DNA of 44,813 bases from an uncultured Eubacterium sp. (GCA_937915825.1 CALGGT010000060.1:1-44813); one strand, 5' to 3'. Positions 1-7,964 are shown, counted from the stretch's first letter. The notes: generated from the letters alone by a model not told the origin. Numbers and translations: made by a program.

Positions 1-44
1 TTCGCCAACTCTATATGTTCAAAACGAAAATGGAGAATCTGTTT

Positions 45-1112
45 ATGAAGACTACATTCAAATCTGTCCTCAATGTCACCTGGAAGGTGGCGCTGACAAT
101 CATCGGACTCATTGTTCTTTGCCACCTTATCGACCATGCCGTTTGCCATATTGACCGGCGTTACGGCCGTGCACCGTGGGGAGACAAGGAACTGTCGGGC
201 ACCATCACCGCGCGATACTTCAAGAACGGCAGCACGAAGGTATTCGACAAAACGTCCGGCAAGTACCTCACCGGAAAACTCAACTGGGTGTCGCAACGCC
301 CGCGGCGCGATAGCCTCACCGTCTATTGCGATAATGACAACAACCGTGGATATATCAACTGCAACACCGGCAAGATTGTCATCCCGGCAGAAAAGGCTCA
401 ATATAAACGTGCCTGGCATTTCAGTGAAGGGTATGCATTCGTAGTACTCCAAGATGAAGATAGCTTAAGTGTCATTGACCATGACGGAACAGTCATTGCC
501 CACAATGTTGCTCCCCCTCGCAGCGGATATGACTATGTGTTTGAGGACGGAGTCTGCCAACTCTTCGAGGATTACCCTTATAGGACTGGTTTTCTGAAGA
601 AAGACGGCACCTGGGCCATCGAGATGAAGTACTTCAACATCGACTACCCCAACACTGAGGGATACCGGATTGCCAGAAACGAGGATGGTTACTGGCTGTT
701 CGACAAAGAATATAACTTGGTATTCCAAGAGCCTTATGAAATGATAGATTTCACCACGGGCCGCGAAGATACCGGGCTATACCTGACCAGAAACCACGTC
801 AAAGTAATGGCAACCTATGAAGGAAAGATTGTAGAACCATTTGTCATTGACGGAACGTATGCTCTGAAATATATGACTAAGTACAATGATAATGAGGCCG
901 ATGAATATGCTTTGGATCCTGATGTGGTTGTTTACCGCGTCAACGGCTGGGAAGGATTGATGGACAAACACAGCGGAAAAATCCTCACACCGGCAAACTA
1001 TACCAATTTCACCATGATTTCAAAGAGCCTGATTTTGGCCGAACTTGATAACGGATATGATGACAACGGCGTAGTCATGGACCGCAGAGGAAATGTAATC
1101 AGGCGACAATAA
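45..1112 (+). CDS. WG-repeat-like protein with an N-terminal membrane anchor (probably foreign to the rest of the window)
   Basis: A 355-residue protein if it starts at ATG 45, which has GGAG about 9 bases upstream; an in-frame ATG at 15 is possible. One hydrophobic segment (about residues 13-30) is followed by an extracytoplasmic region of repeated units, each with Gly-Tyr/Trp and Asp-Gly/Thr-Gly turns and short strands (for example RGYINCNTGKIVIP and GWEGLMDKHSGKILTP). This is how WG-repeat proteins look; their function is generally unknown, perhaps binding or scaffolding. Base usage (GC-rich stretches such as 285-320) differs from the genes after 1.4 kb. Such anchored proteins are frequent in Prevotella-like Bacteroidota, but that origin is inferred. 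It is followed after 17 bases by a YbjN-like reading frame and probably belongs to the same foreign segment. Confidence 0.6.
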   Translation: MKTTFKSVLNVTWKVALTIIGLIVLCHLIDHAVCHIDRRYGRAPWGDKELSGTITARYFKNGSTKVFDKTSGKYLTGKLNWVSQRPRRDSLTVYCDNDNNRGYINCNTGKIVIPAEKAQYKRAWHFSEGYAFVVLQDEDSLSVIDHDGTVIAHNVAPPRSGYDYVFEDGVCQLFEDYPYRTGFLKKDGTWAIEMKYFNIDYPNTEGYRIARNEDGYWLFDKEYNLVFQEPYEMIDFTTGREDTGLYLTRNHVKVMATYEGKIVEPFVIDGTYALKYMTKYNDNEADEYALDPDVVVYRVNGWEGLMDKHSGKILTPANYTNFTMISKSLILAELDNGYDDNGVVMDRRGNVIRRQ

Positions 1113-1129
1113 AAAAAGGAGGAACAATT

Positions 1130-1645
1130 ATGAACGATGTAATGTGTAGCACGGTAGCTTCAACTCTGGATGAGCTGGAACTCCATTATAAGCAAGAAGG
1201 TGAGCTGTTTACCTTCACTATAGGAGATGACGTGGCAGATTTCCCGATACGCATAGTTGCGGACGAGGAAAAAGAGCTGCTCGTTGTCATAGGATATTTC
1301 CCGGTGAAGGTGTCCAAAGCCAACCTCGACAAGATGTACAAAGTGGTCAATGAGGGAAGTATTAAGGATCTGTTTGTAAATTCCCCGGTGAATGTAGCTG
1401 GTAAAACCGGTACCGCCCAGATCAGCGCCAATGAGCCAAACCATGCATTATTCGTTTCCTATGCTCCCTATGAAAATCCGGAAATCTCGGTGAGCGTCGT
1501 GATCCCCAATGCTTATACATCCAGTAACGCGGCATCTTTGGCCAGCATGATCTACCAATATTATTTTGATAAGAGTTCCCGCAAGAAATTGCTCAAACAT
1601 CAGGCGGCAACGCCGGGCAGTACCTCAGGAAGTGTAACTGACTAA
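1130..1645 (+). CDS. Chimeric reading frame: YbjN-like N-terminus joined to a penicillin-binding protein 2 C-terminus
   Basis: The 171-codon frame starts at ATG 1130 behind AAGGAGGA. Residues 1 to about 73 look like a YbjN-type bacterial sensory-transduction domain (alternating strands ending in VVIGYFPVKVSKANLDKMY). From about residue 75 the sequence is the end of a class B penicillin-binding protein transpeptidase domain: KTGTAQ, the third catalytic-box motif of PBPs (K-T/S-G-T), then the HALFVSYAPYENPEISVSVV strand and a C-terminal helix. No known protein family combines these halves, and the PBP half lacks its SxxK and SxN motifs. The following rodA and mgsA are normal neighbours of mrdA/PBP2, so the second half is native and the first half foreign. 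The protein is probably not real as written. Confidence 0.75.
   Translation: MNDVMCSTVASTLDELELHYKQEGELFTFTIGDDVADFPIRIVADEEKELLVVIGYFPVKVSKANLDKMYKVVNEGSIKDLFVNSPVNVAGKTGTAQISANEPNHALFVSYAPYENPEISVSVVIPNAYTSSNAASLASMIYQYYFDKSSRKKLLKHQAATPGSTSGSVTD
1330..1356. other. Probable chimeric junction between two genomes
   Basis: Within this stretch, which encodes KMYKVVNEG, the reading frame changes from a YbjN-like protein to the PBP2 C-terminus. The residues MYKVVNE are plausible in both parents: the last helix of YbjN and the helix before the PBP KTG motif. Short shared sequence could have allowed a false assembly join or a real illegitimate recombination. The exact base cannot be fixed from one sequence. 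Confidence 0.6.
1345..1645 (+). pseudogene. mrdA: 3' fragment of mrdA (PBP2 transpeptidase), about the last 100 codons
   Basis: PBP2-type enzymes cross-link peptidoglycan on the outer face of the membrane during elongation. Only the end of the transpeptidase domain is here: the KTGTAQ active-site motif at about 1399-1416, the following beta strands, an SSNAASLASMIYQYYF helix and a short hydrophilic tail. The SxxK and SxN motifs and the dimerisation domain would lie upstream but are replaced by unrelated sequence. The gene is truncated in this window, probably by the join at 1330-1356 rather than by decay in the organism, since rodA directly follows as expected. Confidence 0.7.
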
Positions 1646-1716
1646 AGACCGGATTTGGGAACTTTTCAGAATCCCATCATAAATTTTTTGAAAATGATAA
1701 ATTCTTTGTAAAAGAT

Positions 1717-1745
1717 TTGCAAAAAGAATGATTTTCCGTTAAAAT
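1717..1745 (+). promoter_or_regulatory. Possible sigma-A promoter for rodA
   Basis: TTGCAA (1717-1722), a 17-bp spacer and TAAAAT (1740-1745). The predicted start of transcription at about 1752 would leave only ~10 bases before the rodA ATG, barely covering the GGAGAG site, so the promoter may instead be unused or transcription may come from mrdA. The rest of the 1646-1761 spacer is AT-rich. Confidence 0.3.
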
Positions 1746-1761
1746 ATAGATTGGAGAGTTT

Positions 1762-2955
1762 ATGGTTTCTAAGATAAAACTTCGAATCCTTCGCTGGTTC
1801 GAATCCAAACGCTACAATTTAAAAAAATACGACTATGCATTGGTGGCCGTTGTTATGACGTTATCGATGATCAGTTCCTTTGTATTGACCATTATCGGAG
1901 CTACGTCATTAAAAAGACAGCTATTTGTAATATTCGGTGGCTTTCTTATCATTGTAGTCGTTTCTTTTATCGATTATCACACCGTGTGTTCTTATGCGAT
2001 CTTTTTCTATATCATTGCCACGATCCTGGTCGCCTGTACCAGGTTTTCTCCCATTGGATCCAAGGGAACCACCGATTCCTACCGATGGTTGGATCTGAAA
2101 TTTATTATGTTTCAGCCCTCTGAGATCTGTAAGGTTGTGGTCATAATTACTCTGGCCGCCTTCTTTGTGAAAAAGCAGGATGAACTGGATAAATTCAAAA
2201 CCTTCTTCATGGGGGTGGGACTGGTGTTATTACCAACCTTCTTCATTATGGTTCAATCGGATTTATCCTCCAGTGTGGTAATCTTAATTGTAGCCGTTAT
2301 GATGTTTATTAACTCCGGAATGGGCAGGAAGATCTTTGGACCTGTGGTTCTTGCCACGATCCCCCTATCCATTGCTTTTATCTGGTATATTCAACAGCCC
2401 TTTCAAAAACTGTTGGATGATTATCAGATCAAGCGTTTTACCGGATGGCTGCATCCGGAAGAAGAAGCGTTAAATACCATGTATCAGCAGAATAACTCGG
2501 TTTTATCCATCGCCTCCGGCAAATTCTCCGGAAAATATTTACTGGATGCTACACAGACCAGAAATTATCACTCTGTAGACGTCATTGAAAGCGATTTCAT
2601 CTGGACGCCGATCGGAGAGGAGTTCGGTTTTGTAGGTTGTCTGATCATTTTGATCTTATTATCCATCATTGTAATTAAATGTTTTTTAACCGCCAAAAAG
2701 GCAAAGGATTATTTGGGAATGTTGATCTCCATCGGGATCGGCTCGATGTTTTGTTTTCAAATCTTTTTTAACATCGGTGTGGCCACGTCCCTATTGCCGA
2801 ACACCGGACTTCCCCTTCCTTTCTTAAGTAACGGACTATCCTCTTTACTGAGCAGTTCCATCGCCATTGGCATATTGATCAACATACAATTACAGCCAAC
2901 GCGTGGCGCAACTGGAAGCTTTGTCGAAGAGAAGATGAACAAAACGGTTATGTAG
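1762..2955 (+). CDS. rodA: RodA/FtsW/SpoVE-family peptidoglycan glycosyltransferase
   Basis: A 397-residue polytopic membrane protein of the SEDS family, which polymerises lipid II into glycan strands together with a class B PBP. About ten hydrophobic segments are visible. The QPSE motif (MFQPSEICK, about residues 116-124) and the acidic VIESDFIWTPIGEEFGFVG region, which carries the conserved SEDS Asp, are present. The usual PFLSYGGSS motif near the end reads PFLSNGLSSLL, an unusual substitution. The start ATG follows TTGGAGAG by 5 bases. Position after the PBP2 3' end and before mgsA supports RodA (elongation) over FtsW, though SpoVE-type roles cannot be excluded from sequence alone. Confidence 0.88.
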   Translation: MVSKIKLRILRWFESKRYNLKKYDYALVAVVMTLSMISSFVLTIIGATSLKRQLFVIFGGFLIIVVVSFIDYHTVCSYAIFFYIIATILVACTRFSPIGSKGTTDSYRWLDLKFIMFQPSEICKVVVIITLAAFFVKKQDELDKFKTFFMGVGLVLLPTFFIMVQSDLSSSVVILIVAVMMFINSGMGRKIFGPVVLATIPLSIAFIWYIQQPFQKLLDDYQIKRFTGWLHPEEEALNTMYQQNNSVLSIASGKFSGKYLLDATQTRNYHSVDVIESDFIWTPIGEEFGFVGCLIILILLSIIVIKCFLTAKKAKDYLGMLISIGIGSMFCFQIFFNIGVATSLLPNTGLPLPFLSNGLSSLLSSSIAIGILINIQLQPTRGATGSFVEEKMNKTVM

Positions 2956-3013
2956 TAATGATACAAATACGTTCGTTAACGCCGCGTTTAAACGATTCAT
3001 TGGGGGAATTTAT

Positions 3014-3412
3014 ATGCATATTGCACTGATCGCACACGATGCCAAAAAAGTATTGATGCAGAATTTCTGCATTGCGTATCGAAGTATATTATCCAAACAC
3101 GAAATATTTGCTACGGAAACAACCGGACTCCTGGTGGAAGAGGTCACCAACCTTTCCATTCATAAATTTTTGGCCGGTCATTTAGGTGGCGAAAAACAAT
3201 TGGGATCGGAAATTGAAAACAACAATATGGATCTAGTCATATTTTTACGAGATCCCATTGCCCCCAAATCCCATGAGCCGGAGATTACGACAATCTTCCA
3301 ATTATGCGACGTTCATAATATTCCCCTTGCTACCAATATGGCAACGGCGGAACTTTTGATCAAGGCCCTGGATCGTGGGGATTTGGATTGGCGTAATTTG
3401 GTTCGCATGTGA
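3014..3412 (+). CDS. mgsA: Methylglyoxal synthase
   Basis: A 132-residue cytoplasmic enzyme converting dihydroxyacetone phosphate to methylglyoxal and phosphate, a bypass of lower glycolysis that relieves sugar-phosphate stress. Visible family signatures are the N-terminal IALIAHDAKK, the ETTGLL phosphate-binding turn, the HLGGEKQLG segment, and FLRDPIAPKSHEPE, where the family has its active-site Asp and a conserved D-P-L-x-x-x-x-H-x-x-D pattern (here slightly changed). The C-terminal IPLATNMATAELLIKAL is also typical. Length matches the family's usual 130-150 residues. The start follows GGGGGA by about 6 bases. It lies 58 bases after rodA, a neighbourhood typical of Lachnospiraceae. Confidence 0.93.
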   Translation: MHIALIAHDAKKVLMQNFCIAYRSILSKHEIFATETTGLLVEEVTNLSIHKFLAGHLGGEKQLGSEIENNNMDLVIFLRDPIAPKSHEPEITTIFQLCDVHNIPLATNMATAELLIKALDRGDLDWRNLVRM

Positions 3413-3416
3413 TCCT

Positions 3417-3448
3417 CTAGATGTTCTCATGTCTAGATGTTCTCATGT
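3417..3448. repeat. Perfect 16-bp tandem duplication in the mgsA-HlyD spacer
   Basis: CTAGATGTTCTCATGT occurs twice back to back (3417-3432 and 3433-3448), just after the mgsA stop and before the AAGGAG (3453-3458) of the next gene. The identity of the copies suggests a recent slippage event. Confidence 0.95.
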
Positions 3449-3469
3449 CATTAAGGAGCGTGAAAGATT

Positions 3470-4879
3470 TTGAATCAAGACCAGGATTTCATGGAAAATA
3501 TTCCGTCGGCGGACAATCCTTCCGGATTGAGCAAGGTTTCCATTCGGATTGCCTTGGTGCTTTTGGCGGTTATCATTCTCTATATTGTATACATTGCCTG
3601 GGATTATTTTTCCAAAGATCATTTGTCCATTTACGAAGTAAATCAGACCAGCATCTCGGATAATAGCACGATCACCGCTTACATCTTACGCAATGAAAAA
3701 GTGGTAAAAGCCAAAAAAAGCGGCTATATTAATTTTTATCATGCGGATCAAAGTAAGATTGGCGTAGGAGACGCGCTTTATACCATTGATTCCGATAATA
3801 CGGTTAAAACTCTTTTATCGGAGGTAGATGAAGATAAGGATGTAACCCAGGCAAATATTTCCATGATCCGGGAAATTATCATGGATTATTATAAGAATGC
3901 CACACCTGCCGATTATTCCCGGATCAACGATCTACACTACAATGTGGAAAATATGGTATTTGAGCAAAGTCGCTCCAATTTATACAGTGACTTGCAAAAG
4001 AAATTAAGCGATGATATTTCCTCTAAGATCTTTACGAAATTTACGAATAAAGCCGGGATTATATCTTATTCCATCGATGGTTACGAGAAAAAGAAAGTGG
4101 AGGATGTGAACGACGAACTCTTTTCCGGCGCCTCTTCGGTGGAACGTTCCCAGCTTCGTTCCTCAGAAGAGATCAATGAGGGCGATCCGGTCTGTAAGAT
4201 CGTTCAAGGGGATGACTGGCAGTTGGCGGTTCCCCTTACCGATCAAATGTATTTACGTATCAAAGAGAAGAATTCCATTCGCGTCACCGTTAAAAAGGAT
4301 AATATTTCCTTTAATTGCAGCGTTTCCTTCTTCCAAAGAGGCGATACGCCCTATGCGCTGTTAACGACCCGAAGGTTTATGGGGCGATATTTAAATGAAC
4401 GCTTTTTGGATATCCAATTTAATTTGAACAGCGCCCAGGGGTTAAAAGTCCCCAACAGTTCTATTTTTGATAATACCATGACGGTGATCCCCAAGGATTA
4501 CGTTACAAAGGGAACCACGGATTCCGAACAATTGGGCGTGATCGTATTGGATCCTTCCAGTGAAAAGGGCACCTTTCAAACCTTTGATCATTATACCATG
4601 GATAAGAATTCCTATCTGGTCAGTGAGGATTTCTTAAAGAAGGGGGATGTGATCCTTTCCCCGGATGACAATTCTCAATTTATTCTCAAAGATACCAAAA
4701 AGGTTAAGGGCGTTTATTGTGTAAATACCGGATATACCCAATTTATGCCGGTTGAAACGATTTATGAGAACAATGAATATACCATTGTGTCGGCGAACAC
4801 ACAAGGTGGAATCGCAAACTACGATCATATCGTTGTAAATCCTTTGGATATCAAGGAAAATTCCTTTGTGAATGAATAA
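3470..4879 (+). CDS. HlyD/membrane-fusion-like single-pass envelope protein of the division cluster
   Basis: 469 residues with a TTG start chosen because AAGGAG lies 11 bases upstream and no better in-frame start has a ribosome site. A cytoplasmic N-terminus (about 20 residues) is followed by one membrane helix (about 25-45) and a long outside region. Residues ~60-110 look like a split biotinyl/lipoyl half-motif (TITAYILRNEKVVKAKKSGYI then GVGDALYTID), and a later VCKIVQGDDWQLAVPL segment resembles the second half and beta-barrel of membrane-fusion proteins. No partner transporter gene is nearby. It sits directly before ylmE-sepF-divIVA, where Bacillus has ylmD, so a role in envelope or septum assembly is suggested by position only. 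The molecular function is unknown. Confidence 0.7.
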   Translation: MNQDQDFMENIPSADNPSGLSKVSIRIALVLLAVIILYIVYIAWDYFSKDHLSIYEVNQTSISDNSTITAYILRNEKVVKAKKSGYINFYHADQSKIGVGDALYTIDSDNTVKTLLSEVDEDKDVTQANISMIREIIMDYYKNATPADYSRINDLHYNVENMVFEQSRSNLYSDLQKKLSDDISSKIFTKFTNKAGIISYSIDGYEKKKVEDVNDELFSGASSVERSQLRSSEEINEGDPVCKIVQGDDWQLAVPLTDQMYLRIKEKNSIRVTVKKDNISFNCSVSFFQRGDTPYALLTTRRFMGRYLNERFLDIQFNLNSAQGLKVPNSSIFDNTMTVIPKDYVTKGTTDSEQLGVIVLDPSSEKGTFQTFDHYTMDKNSYLVSEDFLKKGDVILSPDDNSQFILKDTKKVKGVYCVNTGYTQFMPVETIYENNEYTIVSANTQGGIANYDHIVVNPLDIKENSFVNE

Positions 4880-4931
4880 CCGGCATAAAGGTCCGGGAAA
4901 TACCGCGATGTAAGGAAAGGGGATCGTAAAG

Positions 4932-5624
4932 TTGGATATTGCAGAAAATTTAAAACAAGTAAAAAATCGAATGGAGCAGGCTTGTGCCAGGGTTCAAAGA
5001 GACCCGGCTTCCGTCACTTTGATTGCCGTTTCCAAAACCAAACCCATTGAGATGATGGAAGAGGCCATGGCAGCCGGAACCGATGTATTTGGAGAGAATA
5101 AGGTGCAGGAGATCACCAGAAAACGGCCGTTGCTTCCGGAATCGGTCCATTGGCATATGATCGGACATTTACAGAGAAATAAAGTGTCTCAGCTGGCTGG
5201 AAAGGTGGATTACATCCATTCCGTAGATTCTCTTCGTCTGGCTCATACCATTGAGAAGGAATATGCCAAGATCGACGAGATGGCTCGTATTTTCCTGGAA
5301 GTCAATGTAGCGAGAGAAGAGTCCAAGTTCGGATTTCTTCCGGAACAATTGATGGACGCCGTGGTCGAAATCGCCAAACTTCCCCATATAAAGGTGGTTG
5401 GCTTAATGACCATAGCCCCCTTTGTGCTAAATCCGGAGGAGAATCGCAAACATTTTTCGAATTTAAAGCAATTATTGGTTGACATTAACGCCAAAAACAT
5501 TGATAATATTAGTATGAGTGAGCTTTCGATGGGGATGACCGGAGACTTTGAGGTGGCCATTGAAGAAGGCGCCACATTTGTAAGGGTTGGAACCGGTATT
5601 TTCGGTGAAAGAACCACAACTTAA
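4932..5624 (+). CDS. yggS: YggS/YlmE-family pyridoxal-phosphate homeostasis protein
   Basis: A 230-residue PLP-binding TIM-barrel protein (PLPBP/PROSC family) that keeps vitamin B6 and amino/keto acid pools balanced; it has no proven catalytic activity. The PLP lysine lies in LIAVSKTKPIE (about residue 36). The family motifs FGENKVQE, HMIGHLQRNK and SMGMTGDFEVAIEEGATFVRVGTGIFG are all present. The start is TTG 4932 behind an AAGGAAAGGGG stretch, as no ATG lies closer to the conserved N-terminus. In Bacillota this gene (ylmE) regularly precedes sepF, as here with an 18-base gap to ATG 5643, so the two are very likely co-transcribed. Confidence 0.95.
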   Translation: MDIAENLKQVKNRMEQACARVQRDPASVTLIAVSKTKPIEMMEEAMAAGTDVFGENKVQEITRKRPLLPESVHWHMIGHLQRNKVSQLAGKVDYIHSVDSLRLAHTIEKEYAKIDEMARIFLEVNVAREESKFGFLPEQLMDAVVEIAKLPHIKVVGLMTIAPFVLNPEENRKHFSNLKQLLVDINAKNIDNISMSELSMGMTGDFEVAIEEGATFVRVGTGIFGERTTT

Positions 5625-5648
5625 CAAACCTATGAGGAGGATATGTTC

Positions 5649-6161
5649 ATGAGTGTAGCTAATAACATATTGAATTTTTTCAAATTAGACCCGGAGGACG
5701 AAGAATTAGAAGAGATGGAACAATACGAAGAAGAACGTCAAGCTTCTTCTCCCCGGTATTCTACGAGAAATACAGCTCAACCCCGTGGTATGAGAGAAGA
5801 AGAGGCTGCTCGTCCCCGTACCAGTATTTTAAGCGGAACGAAACCTAAGATGGTTTCCATGCCCAATCAAATGTATGAATTGAACTTTTTCCGTCCAACC
5901 AAACATTCCGATACACAGGATATTTGCGATTCCCTTTTGGATCATATTCCTGTTATTGTGAATTTAGAGGATTATCCGGCCGATCGCGTTCAAAGTATTA
6001 TGGACTTCATTTGCGGTTGCGTATATGCCATTGACGGAAGTTATCAGGTAATTTCCGATGATGTATATATTTTTGCTCCGAAAAATGTCCATGTTCATGG
6101 CGATATGCTGATGACCCATGAGGGAAGCAATCCGATTCAGATCAATCATTCGGACTTTTGA
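5649..6161 (+). CDS. sepF: Cell division protein SepF
   Basis: SepF bundles FtsZ filaments and anchors the Z-ring to the membrane through an N-terminal amphipathic helix. The second ATG (5649) is chosen because AGGAGG (5635-5640) is 8 bases away; the first ATG (5643) would be only 2 bases away. The 170-residue product has the membrane-binding start (MSVANNILNFFKL), an acidic linker (about 17-60) and the conserved C-terminal fold: VIVNLEDYPADRVQSIMDFICGCVYAIDGSYQ, then the VYIFAPKNVHV strand. Length and architecture fit the family. It lies between yggS and divIVA, the classic division neighbourhood. A weak GATCC/GGATC dyad follows the stop codon. Confidence 0.96.
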   Translation: MSVANNILNFFKLDPEDEELEEMEQYEEERQASSPRYSTRNTAQPRGMREEEAARPRTSILSGTKPKMVSMPNQMYELNFFRPTKHSDTQDICDSLLDHIPVIVNLEDYPADRVQSIMDFICGCVYAIDGSYQVISDDVYIFAPKNVHVHGDMLMTHEGSNPIQINHSDF

Positions 6162-6243
6162 TCCGGTTTTTGGATCGAAAGAAGTCATGGATGATACAAT
6201 ACATTACCTGTAAGAAAGAATAAAAAAGGGGGAACCATATCTT

Positions 6244-7458
6244 ATGTTGTCATTAAATGATTTAAAAGACAAAAAAGTAGAAGCGAAGAGAAATAAATAT
6301 GAAAAGGGTGAGATTGATAGCTATTTAGAGCTTGTTTATTCAAATTACGACGAAGCTTTGCGCGAAATCGAACGCCTTAAATCGGAGAATGGCAAAGTAA
6401 GAGCAGAACAACTAGAGTTGAATGACAAAATCAAAACACTAAGCGATGGCGTTCAATACTATCGTTCCATTGAGACTACGTTACAAAAAGCATTGGTTCT
6501 GGCTGAAAAAACATCCAAAGAAACCAAAGATGCGGCAGTTGTAAAAGCAGAAAAAATCGAAAAAGATGCTCATGTACGTGCAGATAAGATCATCATGAAA
6601 GCAAAAACAGATTATAACGCCGTACGAGAGAAAACCATTCAACTATTACAGCAATATAAACAATTTAAGGATCAGATCAAACGTGCAACGGAAACACAGG
6701 TTCGTTTCCTGAATTCTTCCGAATCCCGTGTTACCAAACCCATGGAATTCGAAACAGCTGTAAAAGAAATGAAGATCGAAGGAGCAAAAACTGGCTCCAG
6801 TGATTCTTCAACCCCATCAAAGGACGCCGATGAAGGTTCATCTACACCGGGTGCCCCACAGGTTCCACCGAATCCGAAACAAACAATTAGTTTAGAAGCG
6901 GATCTGGAGAAAACAAAAGTATTTTCCAAGATCAAAGAGCCTTTGGACCCGTCTGCAAAAAAGTCTGAACCGGTTGCAGCAGCTGTTAATACTCCGGCAA
7001 CCGGAACTACAAATACACCGAAGGTACAGACCCCTTCTCCGGCAACTTCCCCGGTTACTTCTTCCATGAATGAAGTAAAGTCGGAAGCAGCCTCCGTTCT
7101 TCAGACAGCCGCAAAAGAACAAGCAACCGTCGAAGCGAACGTTAATGCAGAAACAGAAATCAAGGAAAAAACAGAAGATAAGGTAAGTGAGATTAAGAAA
7201 ACGACTTCGGATATTCAAGAGGAGATCATGAACGCCAATACGATGGATTTATTACCTACCTATAACGAAGTGCAGAAGAAAACTTCCGATAACGCTTCTG
7301 AATCCGCTACGCAGATCATGAAAGAATTAAAAGCGGAAACACAATCCGGTGAATCCTCCAGTCCTTTGGACGCTTTATTAAAGGATTTAAATGAAAATAA
7401 CAAAACCGATGACAAAGATCCTTTCAGCTTTTTAGGATCCGTGGAAGACGACTTATAA
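6244..7458 (+). CDS. divIVA: DivIVA-family coiled-coil protein with a long C-terminal tail
   Basis: DivIVA proteins sense negative membrane curvature at poles and septa and recruit division or wall-synthesis partners. Residues 1-60 match the DivIVA N-terminal domain (LSLNDLKDKKVEAKRNKYEKGEIDSYLELV, then a coiled coil). A second coiled coil runs to about 160. The remaining ~240 residues are a low-complexity Pro/Thr/Ser/Lys/Glu tail with a further helical segment, and the end is acidic (DPFSFLGSVEDDL). At 404 residues it is far longer than the ~160-230 typical of the family. It is followed after 2 bases by lspA, so translation is probably coupled. The N-terminus is confidently assigned; the role of the tail is unknown. 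Confidence 0.88.
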   Translation: MLSLNDLKDKKVEAKRNKYEKGEIDSYLELVYSNYDEALREIERLKSENGKVRAEQLELNDKIKTLSDGVQYYRSIETTLQKALVLAEKTSKETKDAAVVKAEKIEKDAHVRADKIIMKAKTDYNAVREKTIQLLQQYKQFKDQIKRATETQVRFLNSSESRVTKPMEFETAVKEMKIEGAKTGSSDSSTPSKDADEGSSTPGAPQVPPNPKQTISLEADLEKTKVFSKIKEPLDPSAKKSEPVAAAVNTPATGTTNTPKVQTPSPATSPVTSSMNEVKSEAASVLQTAAKEQATVEANVNAETEIKEKTEDKVSEIKKTTSDIQEEIMNANTMDLLPTYNEVQKKTSDNASESATQIMKELKAETQSGESSSPLDALLKDLNENNKTDDKDPFSFLGSVEDDL

Positions 7459-7460
7459 AT

Positions 7461-7964
7461 ATGAAAAATTCAAATCATTCTGCAGTTAAAACAAACATTA
7501 TCACTGGGATAATGTTTGTTTTACTACTGTTTACAGATCAAATTACAAAATATCTTGTCTATTCCCATCAAGATTCCTTAAATCCAAAATCCATCATTCC
7601 CAATGTTTTGGAACTTCAATACGTGGAAAATACAGGTGCTGCGTGGGGTGTATTTTCAGGTGCCAAATATTTTTTTATTATCATAACCCTGATCGCGGTT
7701 GTACTTATGGGAATCTATTATTTAAAAACCCAATTTACTCCCTCCAATTTATGGATTCATCTTTCCCTTGGATTAATGATCACAGGCGCATTCGGGAATT
7801 GCATGGACCGGGTTTTTCGTGGATTTGTTGTAGACTTTATTTACGTATCCTGCATCCATTTTCCTGTATTTAATGTGGCAGATATGTGTGTATGCGTCGG
7901 GGCGGGTATTTTCGTAATTGCAAGCTTCCTTGCTATGTCCAAGGAAACCAACCAAGGAGAATAA
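7461..7964 (+). CDS. lspA: Lipoprotein signal peptidase (signal peptidase II)
   Basis: This aspartic membrane protease cleaves the signal peptide of prolipoproteins after lipid attachment at the +1 cysteine. The 167-residue protein has four hydrophobic segments. The conserved blocks are DQITKYLV, VENTGAAWGVFSG, ITGAFGNCMDRVFRGFVVDFI (first catalytic Asp) and FPVFNVADMCVCVGAG (second catalytic Asp). Length is typical (150-170). It starts 2 bases after divIVA and is followed by rluD after 7 bases; lspA-rluD is a widespread pair in Bacillota. Confidence 0.97.
   Translation: MKNSNHSAVKTNIITGIMFVLLLFTDQITKYLVYSHQDSLNPKSIIPNVLELQYVENTGAAWGVFSGAKYFFIIITLIAVVLMGIYYLKTQFTPSNLWIHLSLGLMITGAFGNCMDRVFRGFVVDFIYVSCIHFPVFNVADMCVCVGAGIFVIASFLAMSKETNQGE

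Noticed and set aside
1130..1645. A genuine YbjN-PBP fusion protein
   Set aside because: The PBP half lacks its SxxK and SxN motifs and any membrane anchor, and the neighbours on the two sides suggest different genomes.
1656..1690. Terminator between the PBP2 end and rodA
   Set aside because: The TGGGA/TCCCA stem is only 5 bp; the following T-run alone is weak evidence.
6155..6177. Terminator after sepF
   Set aside because: Only a 5-bp GATCC/GGATC stem without a T-run of useful length; divIVA likely stays in the same operon.
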